From: Amycolatopsis sp. WQ 127309 | GTDB taxonomy: Bacteria > Actinomycetota > Actinomycetes > Mycobacteriales > Pseudonocardiaceae | Reading direction: 5' to 3' | Length of the DNA stretch: 64,000 nt | Assembly (NCBI RefSeq): GCF_023023025.1 | Contig: NZ_CP095481.1 | Location: 4,092,001-4,156,000 of the forward strand | Shown here: positions 42,624-50,763 of the stretch, in pieces | How the letters are laid out: every line of letters begins with the position of its first letter | How positions within the stretch are numbered: the first letter of the stretch is position 1 | Notes under the pieces: model-generated | The model's database searches: none | Seen by the model: the letters and a program-made list of their open reading frames with translations, nothing else | Told to the model about the DNA's origin: nothing | Position numbers and translations under genes: made by a program

Positions 42624-43889
42624 TCAGGCCGGCACCTGCCACCGCTGGTTCGCCGTCGCCGCGCAGGTCCGGATCTGCAGCCGGGTGCCGTCGGCCGACG
42701 AGCCGCCCGTCGCGTCGAGGCACTTGCCCGACTGCGGGTTCAGCAGCGTGCCGTCGGAGCGGGCCTGCCACGCCTGCGCCCCGGTGCCGTTGCAGTCCCA
42801 CAGCTGCGTGAGCGTGCCGTCCGCGGTGCCGCTCGACGCGACGTCCAGGCACTTGCCGAGCGCCCGCAGCGTCCCGCTCTGCGACGTCCACCGCTGCGCG
42901 CCCGTGCCGTTGCAGGTCCACAGCTGGATCGCGGTGCCGTTGGTGGTGTTCGACGCGCTGACGTCGACGCACTTGCCGCCGATCCCGGTGATCGCGCCCG
43001 ATGGGCTGGTGGTGCCGCTGGTGATCAGGTACGCGCTGTTCGCGACGTTCCAGTGGGTCGCCAGGTAGCTGCCGGCCGGTGGGTTCGTGTTGAAGTAGTC
43101 GTCGCCGCCGCAGTCGATCTGGTTCTCCGGCGCGCCGGGGCAGACCTTCACCAGGCCGCCCGGCGGGTTCGGGATGCCGCCGTCGTCGTAACACATGATG
43201 TCTTCGTCGTCCCAGCAATGGCCGTACGGCGTCGAGTGCGGCGCGCTGCCCTGGACGGCGCCGAGGGTGTGCAGCGGTTCGTGGCCGGTCGCCTGCCACG
43301 TCCAGCAGCCGGTGCCGACCGTCGCGTAGTGCGGGCCGGCGTTGTACGGGTTGCCCGCGCCCGGGCTGTCGTTGCCGCCGTTGCCGAACGCCAGGCCGCA
43401 GCCGTCCTTGTCGTACCAGACGATGTACTTGCGGTCGGCGCGGTTGTACCCCTGTGCCTTGATCGCGTTGGTGATCGTGTCGACGGTGGCCATGTCGGCC
43501 TGCGCGATCGTCACGTTCGCGACGGTGGCGCGGCAGCTCGTGTCGGTGACGTACCGCAGGTGCCGGACGCCGCCGCCGAGCCGGCCCGCGGCCTCGACGA
43601 AGGCGTCGTCGATCTGGCTCGCGAACGTCTGGAACTGAGCGGCGAACTGCGAATACCGGTCGGTCTGCCCATTTCCGCGGACGTAGAGCGCCTGAACGCG
43701 CTTTCCGCTGGTGCCGTCGCCGTCGCAGACGGTCGACAGCGGCGCCGCGGCGGTGGCCGCCGGCGTCCGGAGGTGGTCGGGGAGCTGTTCGGTGCCATCG
43801 TTGCCGGCGGCCCCGGCGGACGGCAGCAACGCGGTGGCGAACACGAGGGCGGTGCTGAGTGCGGCGAGGCGCCAGGTTCTTGCGGTCAC
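42624..43889 (-). CDS. Secreted metzincin-like protease with ricin-B domain
   Basis: A 421-residue exoprotein: signal peptide (1-28), a central domain with the zinc-metalloprotease signature GHEPLHTLGAVQ (HExxH at 203-207, third ligand candidate His218 in SAPH) and the Met-turn IMCY (231-234), then a ricin-B lectin domain (about 285-421) with three QxW-type repeats (GAQRW, GAQAW, NQRW). It probably digests protein bound to glycan surfaces. Pro after the catalytic Glu is unusual. The GTG start follows AAGGCGGAA. A dre-like site 45 bp upstream points to N-acetylglucosamine-linked DasR-type control. Confidence 0.8.
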   Translation of the reverse strand: MTARTWRLAALSTALVFATALLPSAGAAGNDGTEQLPDHLRTPAATAAAPLSTVCDGDGTSGKRVQALYVRGNGQTDRYSQFAAQFQTFASQIDDAFVEAAGRLGGGVRHLRYVTDTSCRATVANVTIAQADMATVDTITNAIKAQGYNRADRKYIVWYDKDGCGLAFGNGGNDSPGAGNPYNAGPHYATVGTGCWTWQATGHEPLHTLGAVQGSAPHSTPYGHCWDDEDIMCYDDGGIPNPPGGLVKVCPGAPENQIDCGGDDYFNTNPPAGSYLATHWNVANSAYLITSGTTSPSGAITGIGGKCVDVSASNTTNGTAIQLWTCNGTGAQRWTSQSGTLRALGKCLDVASSGTADGTLTQLWDCNGTGAQAWQARSDGTLLNPQSGKCLDATGGSSADGTRLQIRTCAATANQRWQVPA

Positions 43890-43933
43890 GAGGATTCCGC
43901 CTTCCCGATGCGGCAGTGGACGAGAAGTACGCA

Positions 43934-43949
43934 GGCGGTCTAGACCACT
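43934..43949. promoter_or_regulatory. dre-like (DasR-type) site
   Basis: Reads AGTGGTCTAGACCGCC on the minus strand, 13 of 16 positions of the consensus AGTGGTCTAGACCACT including the whole GTGGTCTAGACC core. It lies upstream of the metzincin-ricin gene. Confidence 0.65.
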
Positions 43950-44068
43950 GGGAATGATAGAAGCGGGCCCGATGGCTGTCACTGACAAGAACGGACAGCT
44001 TGGGGTGAACCGGTCACCGATCGACGACGGCCGGCCCGGCGGGCCCGGTCCGCTGAGCGGTACGGGTC

Positions 44069-44109
44069 TTGACAGTCGATCTAGACGGTCCATACTGGTA
44101 TATACCTTT
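44069..44109 (+). promoter_or_regulatory. PTS operon promoter with GntR-type operators
   Basis: TTGACA (44069-44074), 18-base spacer, TACTGG (44093-44098). Within the spacer is ATCTAGAC, and over the start region is the perfect palindrome GGTATATACC (44097-44106) in the dre-like context ACTGGTATATACCTTT (44094-44109). These are sites expected for a HutC/GntR regulator such as the one encoded after the operon. The rest of the gap back to 43890 shows only the dre-like site. Confidence 0.5.
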
Positions 44110-44165
44110 ATGGGAGGGTCCGGGGATTCACACCGGGATACGTAAAGAGGGGCTTCGCGCGCTCG

Positions 44166-44203
44166 GGGCCGACGGGAGGTCTGAGGGGTCCTGCCGTCGG
44201 CCC
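44166..44203 (+). promoter_or_regulatory. Leader hairpin before the PTS genes
   Basis: GGGCCGACGG (44166-44175) and CCGTCGGCCC (44194-44203) form a strong stem in a leader of about 180 bases. It has no T run. It could pause transcription, protect the mRNA or be an RNA-binding antiterminator target. Confidence 0.45.
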
Positions 44204-44290
44204 GCGCGAGGCTGTCTTCCTGGTCACACGGAGTATTGACTTCACTACTGCGACGAACCAGGATGTCTCCTGCCATCTGGGAGGAGAAAC

Positions 44291-44767
44291 ATGGCGGGGG
44301 CGCACGTTCGCATCGACAACCGGCTGGTCCACGGGCAGGTCACCGTCGCCTGGACCCGTCGTCTCGGCGTGCGCCGGCTGCTCGTCTGCAACGACGACGT
44401 CGCCGCCGACGACCTGCAGCGGATGCTGCTCCCGCAGGCCGCGCGCGGCCTGCCCACCGAGGTGCTCTCGGTGGCCGACACGCTGCTCGCGCCCGCCGCC
44501 GGCGACGTGATGATCATCGCCAAGCACCCCGAAGACGTCTTCCGCCTCGTCGAGGGCGGGCTGCGGCCCGAGGTCGTCAACGTCGGCAACGCCGCGCCCC
44601 GGCCCGGCGACGGCTACACCATGGTCACCCGCTCGATCGCGGTCACCGCGGACGAGGCCGCCGGCTACCGGACGCTGGCCGCGGCCGGCGTCCCGCTCGT
44701 CACCCAGCTCATGCCCCAGGACAAACCCGCCGACTTCGTCGCGCTGCTCGATCGAAAGGGGCTGTGA
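44291..44767 (+). CDS. PTS mannose/fructose/sorbose-family IIB component
   Basis: A 158-residue cytoplasmic IIB protein. His14 in RIDNRLVHGQV is the phosphorylated residue that passes phosphate to the incoming sugar. The length and the downstream motifs (GYTMVTRSIAVT) match the Man/Sor family. GGAGGAG precedes the ATG. It starts the operon IIB, IIC-IID, IIA, hydrolase. The general PTS proteins EI and HPr are not in this window. Sugar specificity cannot be read from IIB. Confidence 0.9.
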   Translation: MAGAHVRIDNRLVHGQVTVAWTRRLGVRRLLVCNDDVAADDLQRMLLPQAARGLPTEVLSVADTLLAPAAGDVMIIAKHPEDVFRLVEGGLRPEVVNVGNAAPRPGDGYTMVTRSIAVTADEAAGYRTLAAAGVPLVTQLMPQDKPADFVALLDRKGL

Positions 44768-44774
44768 GCCCGGC

Positions 44775-46409
44775 ATGCTCGTCGCGCTGGCCTTGACCGT
44801 CTGGGCCGTCTACTGCACCTACGACGGGCTCGGCCCGTTCCTCATCTACGCCCAGCGCCCGCTGATCGCCGGTTCGGTCGCCGGCCTGATCACCGGCAAC
44901 CCGCTGCTCGGCCTGCTGATCGGCGCGACGCTGGAGCTGGCCGCGCTCGGCGTCTACACCTACGGCGGCGCGACGATCCCGGACTACCAGACCGGCGCGA
45001 TCGTCGGCACCGCGCTGGCCGCGGGCGCCGCCGGGGGCACGTCCGCGCAGGTCGCGGTCGGGCTCGGGGTCGGGCTGCCGGCGGCGGTCCTGCTCTCCGC
45101 ACTGGACCCGGTCGGCAAGATGGTGACCACCGGGCTGGTGCACCGCGCCGACGCCTACGCCGCCGACGGCAACGCGCGCGGGATGGCGATGATCCACTGG
45201 GTCAGTCTCATCCCGTGGGTGGCGGTGCGGGCCATCCCGACGTTCCTCGCCGCGCTCGCCGCGTCCGGCGGGCTGGTCAAGGACATCACGGCGGGCATCC
45301 CCACCGGCTTCGTGAACGGCATGACGCTGGCCGGCTCGCTGCTGCCCGCGGTCGGGTTCGCGCTGCTGCTCGGCATGATGGAGCTGCGGAAGTACTGGTA
45401 CCTGCTGTTCATCGGCTTCGTCGCGTTCGCCTACCTGCACCTGCCGGTGCTGGGCGTCGCGCTGGTCGGCGTCGCGGTGGCCATGCTGTTCGTGACGTTC
45501 AAGCGCGAAGAGCCGGCGGCCGTGCCGGAGACCGCTCCGGAAGCCGTGCCGGCTGCCGAAGAGTCCACTGTGGACCACCGGCTGACGAAGCAGGACCTGC
45601 GCCGCGCCTACCGCCGGTACTTCTGGTCGAGCCAGATCTCCTGGAACTACGAGCGGATGCAGGCGCTCGGCTTCGCGTACTCGATGGAACCGGTGCTGCG
45701 CCGGCTCTACCCGGACAAAGCCGACTACGCCGCCGGGCTGCAGCGGCACATGCAGTTCTTCAACACCTCCGTGCTCGTCGGCGGGCCGCTGATCCTCGGC
45801 TCCGCCGTCGCGCTGGAGGAAGCGGGCACCCCGACTTCCGCGGCCGGCACCAAGGTCGCGCTGATGGGCCCGCTCGCCGGCATCGGCGACACCCTCGTTT
45901 TCGCGCTGTACAACAGCATCATCTTCACGATGGGCGCGTCGTGGGCGCTGCAGGGCAACTGGCTCGGCCCGGCGTTCGCCGCCGTCATGGTGCTCGTGCC
46001 CTACGCGCTCATCCGGCGCTGGCAGTTCGGGTTCGCGTACCGTGAAGGGAAGCGGCTGGCCGGGCACCTCGCGGCCGGCGCGCTGGCCCGCGTCGCGCAG
46101 GGTGCGACGGCGCTCGGGTTCGTGGTGCTCGGCGGGTTCATCCCGTCGATCGTCAAGGTCGTCACCACGCTGACCTACCGGCAGACCACCACCGTGCAGG
46201 GGCAGGCGGTGACGCAGGCGGTGGCGATCCAGGACCGGCTCGACGAGCTGGTGCCGTTCCTGCTGCCGGTACTCGTCACGGCCGGGGTCTACCTGCTCGC
46301 GGCGAAGGCCCGGATGCGGCCGATCTGGATCATCGCGGTCGTCATGGTCGTCGGCGTCGCACTGGGGTGGCTCGGCTGGTTCGCACCCGCCGGGCCTGCG
46401 AAGAGTTAG
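44775..46409 (+). CDS. PTS mannose-family IIC-IID fusion
   Basis: A 544-residue membrane protein that joins two normally separate subunits. Residues 1-245 form IIC (several spans, with GATLELAALGVYTYGGATIPDYQTGAIVGTA-type Man-family sequence), a Glu/Pro/Ala-rich linker covers about 247-272, and residues 275-544 form IID (LTKQDLRRAYRRYFWSSQISWNYERMQ, GPLAGIGDTLVFALYNS). It makes the sugar channel. It starts eight bases after the IIB gene. Fusion guarantees one-to-one subunits and is not the usual arrangement. Confidence 0.9.
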   Translation: MLVALALTVWAVYCTYDGLGPFLIYAQRPLIAGSVAGLITGNPLLGLLIGATLELAALGVYTYGGATIPDYQTGAIVGTALAAGAAGGTSAQVAVGLGVGLPAAVLLSALDPVGKMVTTGLVHRADAYAADGNARGMAMIHWVSLIPWVAVRAIPTFLAALAASGGLVKDITAGIPTGFVNGMTLAGSLLPAVGFALLLGMMELRKYWYLLFIGFVAFAYLHLPVLGVALVGVAVAMLFVTFKREEPAAVPETAPEAVPAAEESTVDHRLTKQDLRRAYRRYFWSSQISWNYERMQALGFAYSMEPVLRRLYPDKADYAAGLQRHMQFFNTSVLVGGPLILGSAVALEEAGTPTSAAGTKVALMGPLAGIGDTLVFALYNSIIFTMGASWALQGNWLGPAFAAVMVLVPYALIRRWQFGFAYREGKRLAGHLAAGALARVAQGATALGFVVLGGFIPSIVKVVTTLTYRQTTTVQGQAVTQAVAIQDRLDELVPFLLPVLVTAGVYLLAAKARMRPIWIIAVVMVVGVALGWLGWFAPAGPAKS

Positions 46410-46418
46410 GAGCCCGTC

Positions 46419-46811
46419 ATGTCGATCCCGATCATCCTCGCGGGGCACGGCAGCTTGCCTTCGGGCGTCGGCGAAGCGGCCGAGATGATCCTCGGCCCGC
46501 AGGCGCGGCTGAAGGTCTGCGAGCTGAACCCGAGCGACCGCCCGGAGGACTTCGGCGCCCGGCTGCGCGAGCTGGCCGGCGCCGCCACCGAGCTGCTCGT
46601 GCTCGCCGACCTGCACGGCGGCTCGCCGTTCAACGCCGTCCGCACCCTTGCCGCGCAGGGGCCGGCCCGCGTCGAGCTGGTGTCCGGGCTGAACCTGCCG
46701 ATGCTGCTGGAGGTCCTGCTGCACCCCGCCGCCGACGTCACCGAGCTGGCCGGGGTGGCACGCGCCGCCGGCCGGGACGGCGTCGTCGACGTCCTGGAAT
46801 CCACCTGGTGA
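46419..46811 (+). CDS. PTS mannose-family IIA component
   Basis: A 130-residue IIA protein with His10 in AGHGSLPSG as the phosphate acceptor from HPr, the LVLADLHGGSPFNAV segment typical of the Man family, and no fusion partner. GAGCCCGTC before the ATG is a weak ribosome site; the gene is nine bases after the IIC-IID gene. Its stop overlaps the GTG of the next gene. Confidence 0.9.
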   Translation: MSIPIILAGHGSLPSGVGEAAEMILGPQARLKVCELNPSDRPEDFGARLRELAGAATELLVLADLHGGSPFNAVRTLAAQGPARVELVSGLNLPMLLEVLLHPAADVTELAGVARAAGRDGVVDVLESTW

Positions 46812-48106
46812 CCGCCTCGCTCCTGCTCGCCGCGCAGGACGTGCGGATCACCCCGGGACCCGGGCACCCGCTGGGCGGCTACCTGGCCCGCAACGGCGTC
46901 GCGACCGGCACCCACGACGACCTCGAAGCGTCGCTGATCTGGCTGTCCACCGACGACGACCCCGGCGTGCTGTGGGTGGCGCTGGACGCGCTGGCCGTGG
47001 ACGCCGGGCTCACCCGCACCCTGGCCGACGCCGTCGCCGACGTGGTCGGCATCGACGCCGAGCGCGTGCTCGTCTGCGCGTCGCACACGCACTCCGGGCC
47101 CGAAGGCTGGACCGGATCGCTGCACCCCGGGCTGCCGGGGCAGCGGGACACCGGCCTGGTCGAGCGCATGACGGCGAAGGTCACCGGCGCCGCGGCCCTG
47201 CTGCGCGCCTGCCGAAGACGGGTCCGGGCCCGGTGGCACGCGGGCGAGACGGAAGCGGTCGGCAGCAACCGCTACGACCCCGACGGCCCGCACGACACGT
47301 CGTTCGGCGTGCTCGAACTGCGGCGCGACGACGACACCCCGGCCGCGTTGCTGTTCGACTACGCGAGCCACCCCACGGTGCTGGGCCCGGAGAACCTGCG
47401 CTGGTCCGCGGACTGGCCGGGCGCGACCCGCCGCGAGCTGGCGGCGTTGATGGGCCGACCGGTCGCGGCGTTCCTCCAGGGCGCGGCGGGCGACGCCAGC
47501 TCCCGCTTCGTCCGCCGCGGCCGCGACCACGACGAGGTCCGCACGCTGGGCGGCCACCTGGCGACGTCGATCGCCCGGACGCTCGCGGCCACGTCGTCGG
47601 CCCCGGCCACCGGCCCGGTCCGGCTGACCCGCTCCTCGCTGTACCTGCCCTACCGCGACGTACCGTCCATTGAGGACAGTCTGGAGCTGCGCGAGTCGGC
47701 CGAAGGCGAGTGGCAGCGCGAACTGTCCCGCCACGGCTCGGACCACCCGGCCGTCCGGATCGCCCAGACCCGGTACGAGGGCTGCGCGATGCTCGCCGTG
47801 ATGGCGGCCAGCGACCGGCCGACAGGGTGCGCGGAGGTGCCGGTCAGCGTGGTGTCGCTGGGGGAGATCGCCTGGCTGCACACGCCGTTCGAGCTGTTCG
47901 CGTCACTGGGGTTGCGGATTCGCGAGGGCAGCCCGTTCCGGCACACGCGGGTGATCGGCTACACCGACGGCTACCTGGGGTACCTGCCGGACGCGAACGG
48001 GCACCGCGACGGGATCTACGAGTCGTACGTGACGCTCTTCGGCCCGGACGCGGCGGAGGTGCTGGTGGCGCACTGCGCGAAGGCGCTCAAGAGCCACTAC
48101 GTCTAG
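46808..48106 (+). CDS. Neutral-ceramidase-like metallohydrolase of the PTS operon
   Basis: A 432-residue cytoplasmic protein similar to the N-terminal catalytic domain of neutral/alkaline ceramidases (which are around 650 residues or more with an extra C-terminal domain). The metal motif SHTHSGP (92-98), DYASHPTVLG and GAAGDAS segments are visible. Ceramidases cut an N-acyl amide; here, in an operon with a sugar PTS and without a signal peptide, it more likely removes an acyl group from an imported amino sugar or other amide. That is inference. GTGA overlap with the IIA gene makes it the last gene of the operon. Confidence 0.75.
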   Translation: MTASLLLAAQDVRITPGPGHPLGGYLARNGVATGTHDDLEASLIWLSTDDDPGVLWVALDALAVDAGLTRTLADAVADVVGIDAERVLVCASHTHSGPEGWTGSLHPGLPGQRDTGLVERMTAKVTGAAALLRACRRRVRARWHAGETEAVGSNRYDPDGPHDTSFGVLELRRDDDTPAALLFDYASHPTVLGPENLRWSADWPGATRRELAALMGRPVAAFLQGAAGDASSRFVRRGRDHDEVRTLGGHLATSIARTLAATSSAPATGPVRLTRSSLYLPYRDVPSIEDSLELRESAEGEWQRELSRHGSDHPAVRIAQTRYEGCAMLAVMAASDRPTGCAEVPVSVVSLGEIAWLHTPFELFASLGLRIREGSPFRHTRVIGYTDGYLGYLPDANGHRDGIYESYVTLFGPDAAEVLVAHCAKALKSHYV

Positions 48107-48153
48107 CGCCCGGTCCGACGTCCGTGGTGACCGGAACGGCCAACACGGTGGGG

Positions 48154-48921
48154 TTAGCCGCCGCTGCGGCGGGCCTGGGTGAAGACCGTGTAGCGGTCCG
48201 CGCGGTAGAGCGACCGGCCCGCCTCGATGACACCGCCGCTCTGGTCGTGGAGCGTGCCCTCGATGATCAGGCACGGCTGGGTGGCTTCGATGCCCAGCAG
48301 GCCCGCGTCGTGGGTGTTCGGGAGGACCGCGGAGATCGCCGTGTCGTTCCAGTCCGCCCGGACGCCCCAGCGTTCCTCGAGCGTGCGGTGCAGGGACTGC
48401 GTCTCCCAGTCGAAAAGCTCGATGTCCGGGAACCGGTCGACCGACAGGTTGGTGCGCTCGACCGCGAACGGCTCGTCCTCGACGTAACGCAGCCGCTCCA
48501 GGCGGAACACCCGCGCGCCCGGCGGGACGTTCAGGCGGCCGGCGATGCGCGGGCCCGCGCTCTCGATCTCGGCGTGCAGCACCTTCGTCTTCGGGACGAC
48601 GCCCCGGGCGCTCATGTCCTCGGTGAACGACGTCAGCATGTCGATGTGCGCGGCCTGGCGCTGGGCGGTGAAGGTCGCCGTGCCGTGCTGGCGGTAGAGG
48701 ACGCCGTCGGCGACCAGGCGGTTGATCTCCTGGCGGACGGTGCCGCGGGCCACCTGGAAGTGCTCGGCGAGGAACCGCTCGGACGGCATCAGCCTGCCGG
48801 GGCCCGCCTCCGTCGCGACGCCTTCGATGATTTCACGGAGCTGGTCGCCTTTCGGCCGCCCCGGCACCAGTGCGTCCGGGAGCCGGAGATCGCTCGCGGG
48901 GACGTGCTTCGGACGGGGCAT
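48154..48921 (-). CDS. GntR/HutC-family (UTRA) regulator
   Basis: A 255-residue regulator with a winged helix at about 22-90 (MPSERFLAEHFQVARGTVRQEINRLVADG, HGTATF wing) and a UTRA sensor domain (about 105-245), the layout of DasR/NagR/HutC that bind phosphorylated sugars. CATACT (48933-48928) stands six bases before the ATG and no ribosome site is seen, so it is leaderless. Position next to the PTS operon and the GT-ATAT-AC and GTCTAGAC palindromes upstream of that operon suggest it is the local regulator. Its ligand is unknown. Confidence 0.85.
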   Translation of the reverse strand: MPRPKHVPASDLRLPDALVPGRPKGDQLREIIEGVATEAGPGRLMPSERFLAEHFQVARGTVRQEINRLVADGVLYRQHGTATFTAQRQAAHIDMLTSFTEDMSARGVVPKTKVLHAEIESAGPRIAGRLNVPPGARVFRLERLRYVEDEPFAVERTNLSVDRFPDIELFDWETQSLHRTLEERWGVRADWNDTAISAVLPNTHDAGLLGIEATQPCLIIEGTLHDQSGGVIEAGRSLYRADRYTVFTQARRSGG

Positions 48922-49154
48922 GGCACCAGTATGTCGTCCCGCCCCGGCGGGGGCACACCCGCCGGAGCCGGACCGGCCGCCGGTGCCCGGCCCGGCGGGC
49001 CGGGCCTGCCGTCGGGCGGGCCGCGCTGACCTGCGCGGTTGCACGGTGAGACCCGAAGTGTGCACGCACGGTCACGACGTGGGCTTCCGCCGGGGCGGCC
49101 TGCTCGGTAGTTCTTTTCCGAGCAGCGGAGAAACCGCTGAGGAAAGGACCGATG

Positions 49155-49505
49155 ATGACGTTCACCAGCGTCAAACGCGCCTGCGCGGTGGTCGCACTGG
49201 CCGCGGCGGCGGGCGGCCTCGCCGTCGCCCCGGCGGAGGCCGGGACCACGACCGTCCAAAGTGGAAGCGGCACCATCAGCGACCCGTGGGTGCCGACGCG
49301 CGCCGCCCACATCACGTGCTCGTCCGCCACGCTCTTCGGCAACTACACCTCCGGGCAGGGCCACTCCGACCCGATCGACACGCTCGTGCAGGGCAACTAC
49401 ATCGGCGTCCGGTACATCACGTCGGACCACAACTCGGCCGACGTCTTCTGGCACGGCGCGAGCAAGTGGGGCTTCCTGCTCCGCAGCTGCTTTTCACTGG
49501 ACTGA
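49155..49505 (+). CDS. Small secreted protein, SH3-like
   Basis: A 116-residue exported protein: signal peptide (1-29, ending AEAG), then about 85 residues with two Cys and a fold outline like a bacterial SH3 domain (SSATLFGNYTSGQG; FWHGASKWGFLLRSCF). The ATG at 49155 is better spaced from AAGGA than the ATG three bases before. A second small secreted gene follows after 12 bp, so the two are one transcript. Function unknown; wall or surface binding is possible. Confidence 0.7.
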   Translation: MTFTSVKRACAVVALAAAAGGLAVAPAEAGTTTVQSGSGTISDPWVPTRAAHITCSSATLFGNYTSGQGHSDPIDTLVQGNYIGVRYITSDHNSADVFWHGASKWGFLLRSCFSLD

Positions 49506-49517
49506 CGGGAGAAAGAC

Positions 49518-49796
49518 ATGACCACAGCACGCATCGCCGGCGGTCTCGCGGCCGCGACGCTCGCCGTGTCCGCGGCGATCACCCTCGCCCCCGCCGCCTC
49601 GGCGGGGACCGTCCACGAAATCTGCGCCACCGACCTGTACGTCCGGACGCAGCCCGCCGGCGTCATCGTCGGGACGCTCTACCGCGGCGACCACTTCGAG
49701 CTGTCGCGGTACTCGCCCAGCGGTGACTGGGCCGAGGGTTACGCCATGGGCAACGTCAACAAGAGAGGCTGGGTCCAGTCCGGCTGGTTCTGCTGA
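49518..49796 (+). CDS. Small secreted SH3-domain protein
   Basis: A 92-residue exported protein: signal peptide (1-29, ASAG cleavage) and one bacterial SH3 domain of about 60 residues (CATDLYVRTQPAGVIVGTLYRGDHFEL, GWVQSGWFC). Two Cys probably form a disulfide. GGGAGAAAG precedes the ATG. It is the partner of the preceding small secreted gene and resembles it in size and fold, perhaps an old duplication. It is convergent with the Kelch gene. Confidence 0.75.
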   Translation: MTTARIAGGLAAATLAVSAAITLAPAASAGTVHEICATDLYVRTQPAGVIVGTLYRGDHFELSRYSPSGDWAEGYAMGNVNKRGWVQSGWFC

Positions 49797-49797
49797 G

Positions 49798-50700
49798 TCA
49801 CAGCACCTTCAGCGAGAGCACGCCGGGCACCGTGATCCGCTGGCCGTAGGGGTTCGCGCGGCCGCCGATCGCCAGGACCCGGTGCGGTGCGCCGGCGGTG
49901 CAGACCACCGACGACCGGCCGTGGGGCAGGAGCGTGGCGAGCAGGTGCCACGCTCCCGTGCCCAGGTCGAGGACCTCGGTCGTGCGGTCGCGCGCGATCG
50001 GGTCCTCGGCCGCCGGTTCGCTGCCGACGACCACGATCCGGTCGCCGAGCAGCGCGACGCCGGGGAGCACGCGCCGCTTGTGCATCGGGGCCACGGCTTC
50101 CCACGTGTCCGTCTCGGCGGAGTACCGCTCCACGGAGTCGAGCACGTCCTGCGGCCCGCCGGCCAGCCCGCCGGCCAGCCCGCCGATGGCGTACAGGTGG
50201 GTTTCCGTCGCGAGCAGCCGGAACCGGGTCCGGGGGGTGCGCATCGGGGCCACCGGGTCCCAGCGCTTCTCCTCCGGGTCGAAGACGAGCACCGCGTCCG
50301 AGGCGCTGTCCCCGGCGGTGCCACCCGCGACGTAGAGCAGGTCCCCGAGACCGGCGGCCGAAGCCCCGGCGAGCGGGACGGGCAGGGGTGGCGCCGGGCT
50401 CCACTCGTCGAGCTGCGGGTCGTAGCGGTCGACGGCGTCGGTGGGGCGGTCGCCGACGGTGCCGCCGGCGACGTAGACCCGGCCGCGGGCGACGCCGACG
50501 GCGTGGTCGCGACGCGGGGCCGGCAGCGGGCTGACGTGGCGCCATTCACCGCGGCCCGTCACCTTGCGGGTCTCCACGGAGCTGTGGCCGGTGGTCCCGT
50601 CGGTGCCGCCGATGACGAAGATGTCGTCGCCGGCGCGCGCCACCTCGTGGCCGAACCTGGGAGACAGCAGCGGCGGCCGGTACTTCCAGGAGTCGTTCAT
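49798..50700 (-). CDS. Kelch-repeat protein
   Basis: A 300-residue cytoplasmic beta-propeller with about six Kelch repeats, each with the Gly-Gly pair (VIGGTDG, VAGGTVG, VAGGTAG, AIGGLAG, VVGSEP, AIGGRAN) and the following Tyr/Trp (DRYDP...EW, ERYSAETDTW). Such proteins bind ligands or proteins; some are sugar epimerase- or oxidase-like. No enzyme motif is seen. GGTGGGGA precedes the ATG. It stands 63 bp beyond the sigma-factor gene in the same direction. Confidence 0.85.
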   Translation of the reverse strand: MNDSWKYRPPLLSPRFGHEVARAGDDIFVIGGTDGTTGHSSVETRKVTGRGEWRHVSPLPAPRRDHAVGVARGRVYVAGGTVGDRPTDAVDRYDPQLDEWSPAPPLPVPLAGASAAGLGDLLYVAGGTAGDSASDAVLVFDPEEKRWDPVAPMRTPRTRFRLLATETHLYAIGGLAGGLAGGPQDVLDSVERYSAETDTWEAVAPMHKRRVLPGVALLGDRIVVVGSEPAAEDPIARDRTTEVLDLGTGAWHLLATLLPHGRSSVVCTAGAPHRVLAIGGRANPYGQRITVPGVLSLKVL

Positions 50701-50763
50701 CGTTTCCCCACCCTCTTCGCGCGTCGCGATTCGCGGCCAGAGTCTCCGCGGCGGGGTGGTTTG

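Noticed and set aside
44709..47881. Long minus-strand frames over the PTS operon
   Set aside because: Highly charged Arg/Asp/His-rich translations with no motif, exactly opposite the recognisable IIC-IID and hydrolase genes.
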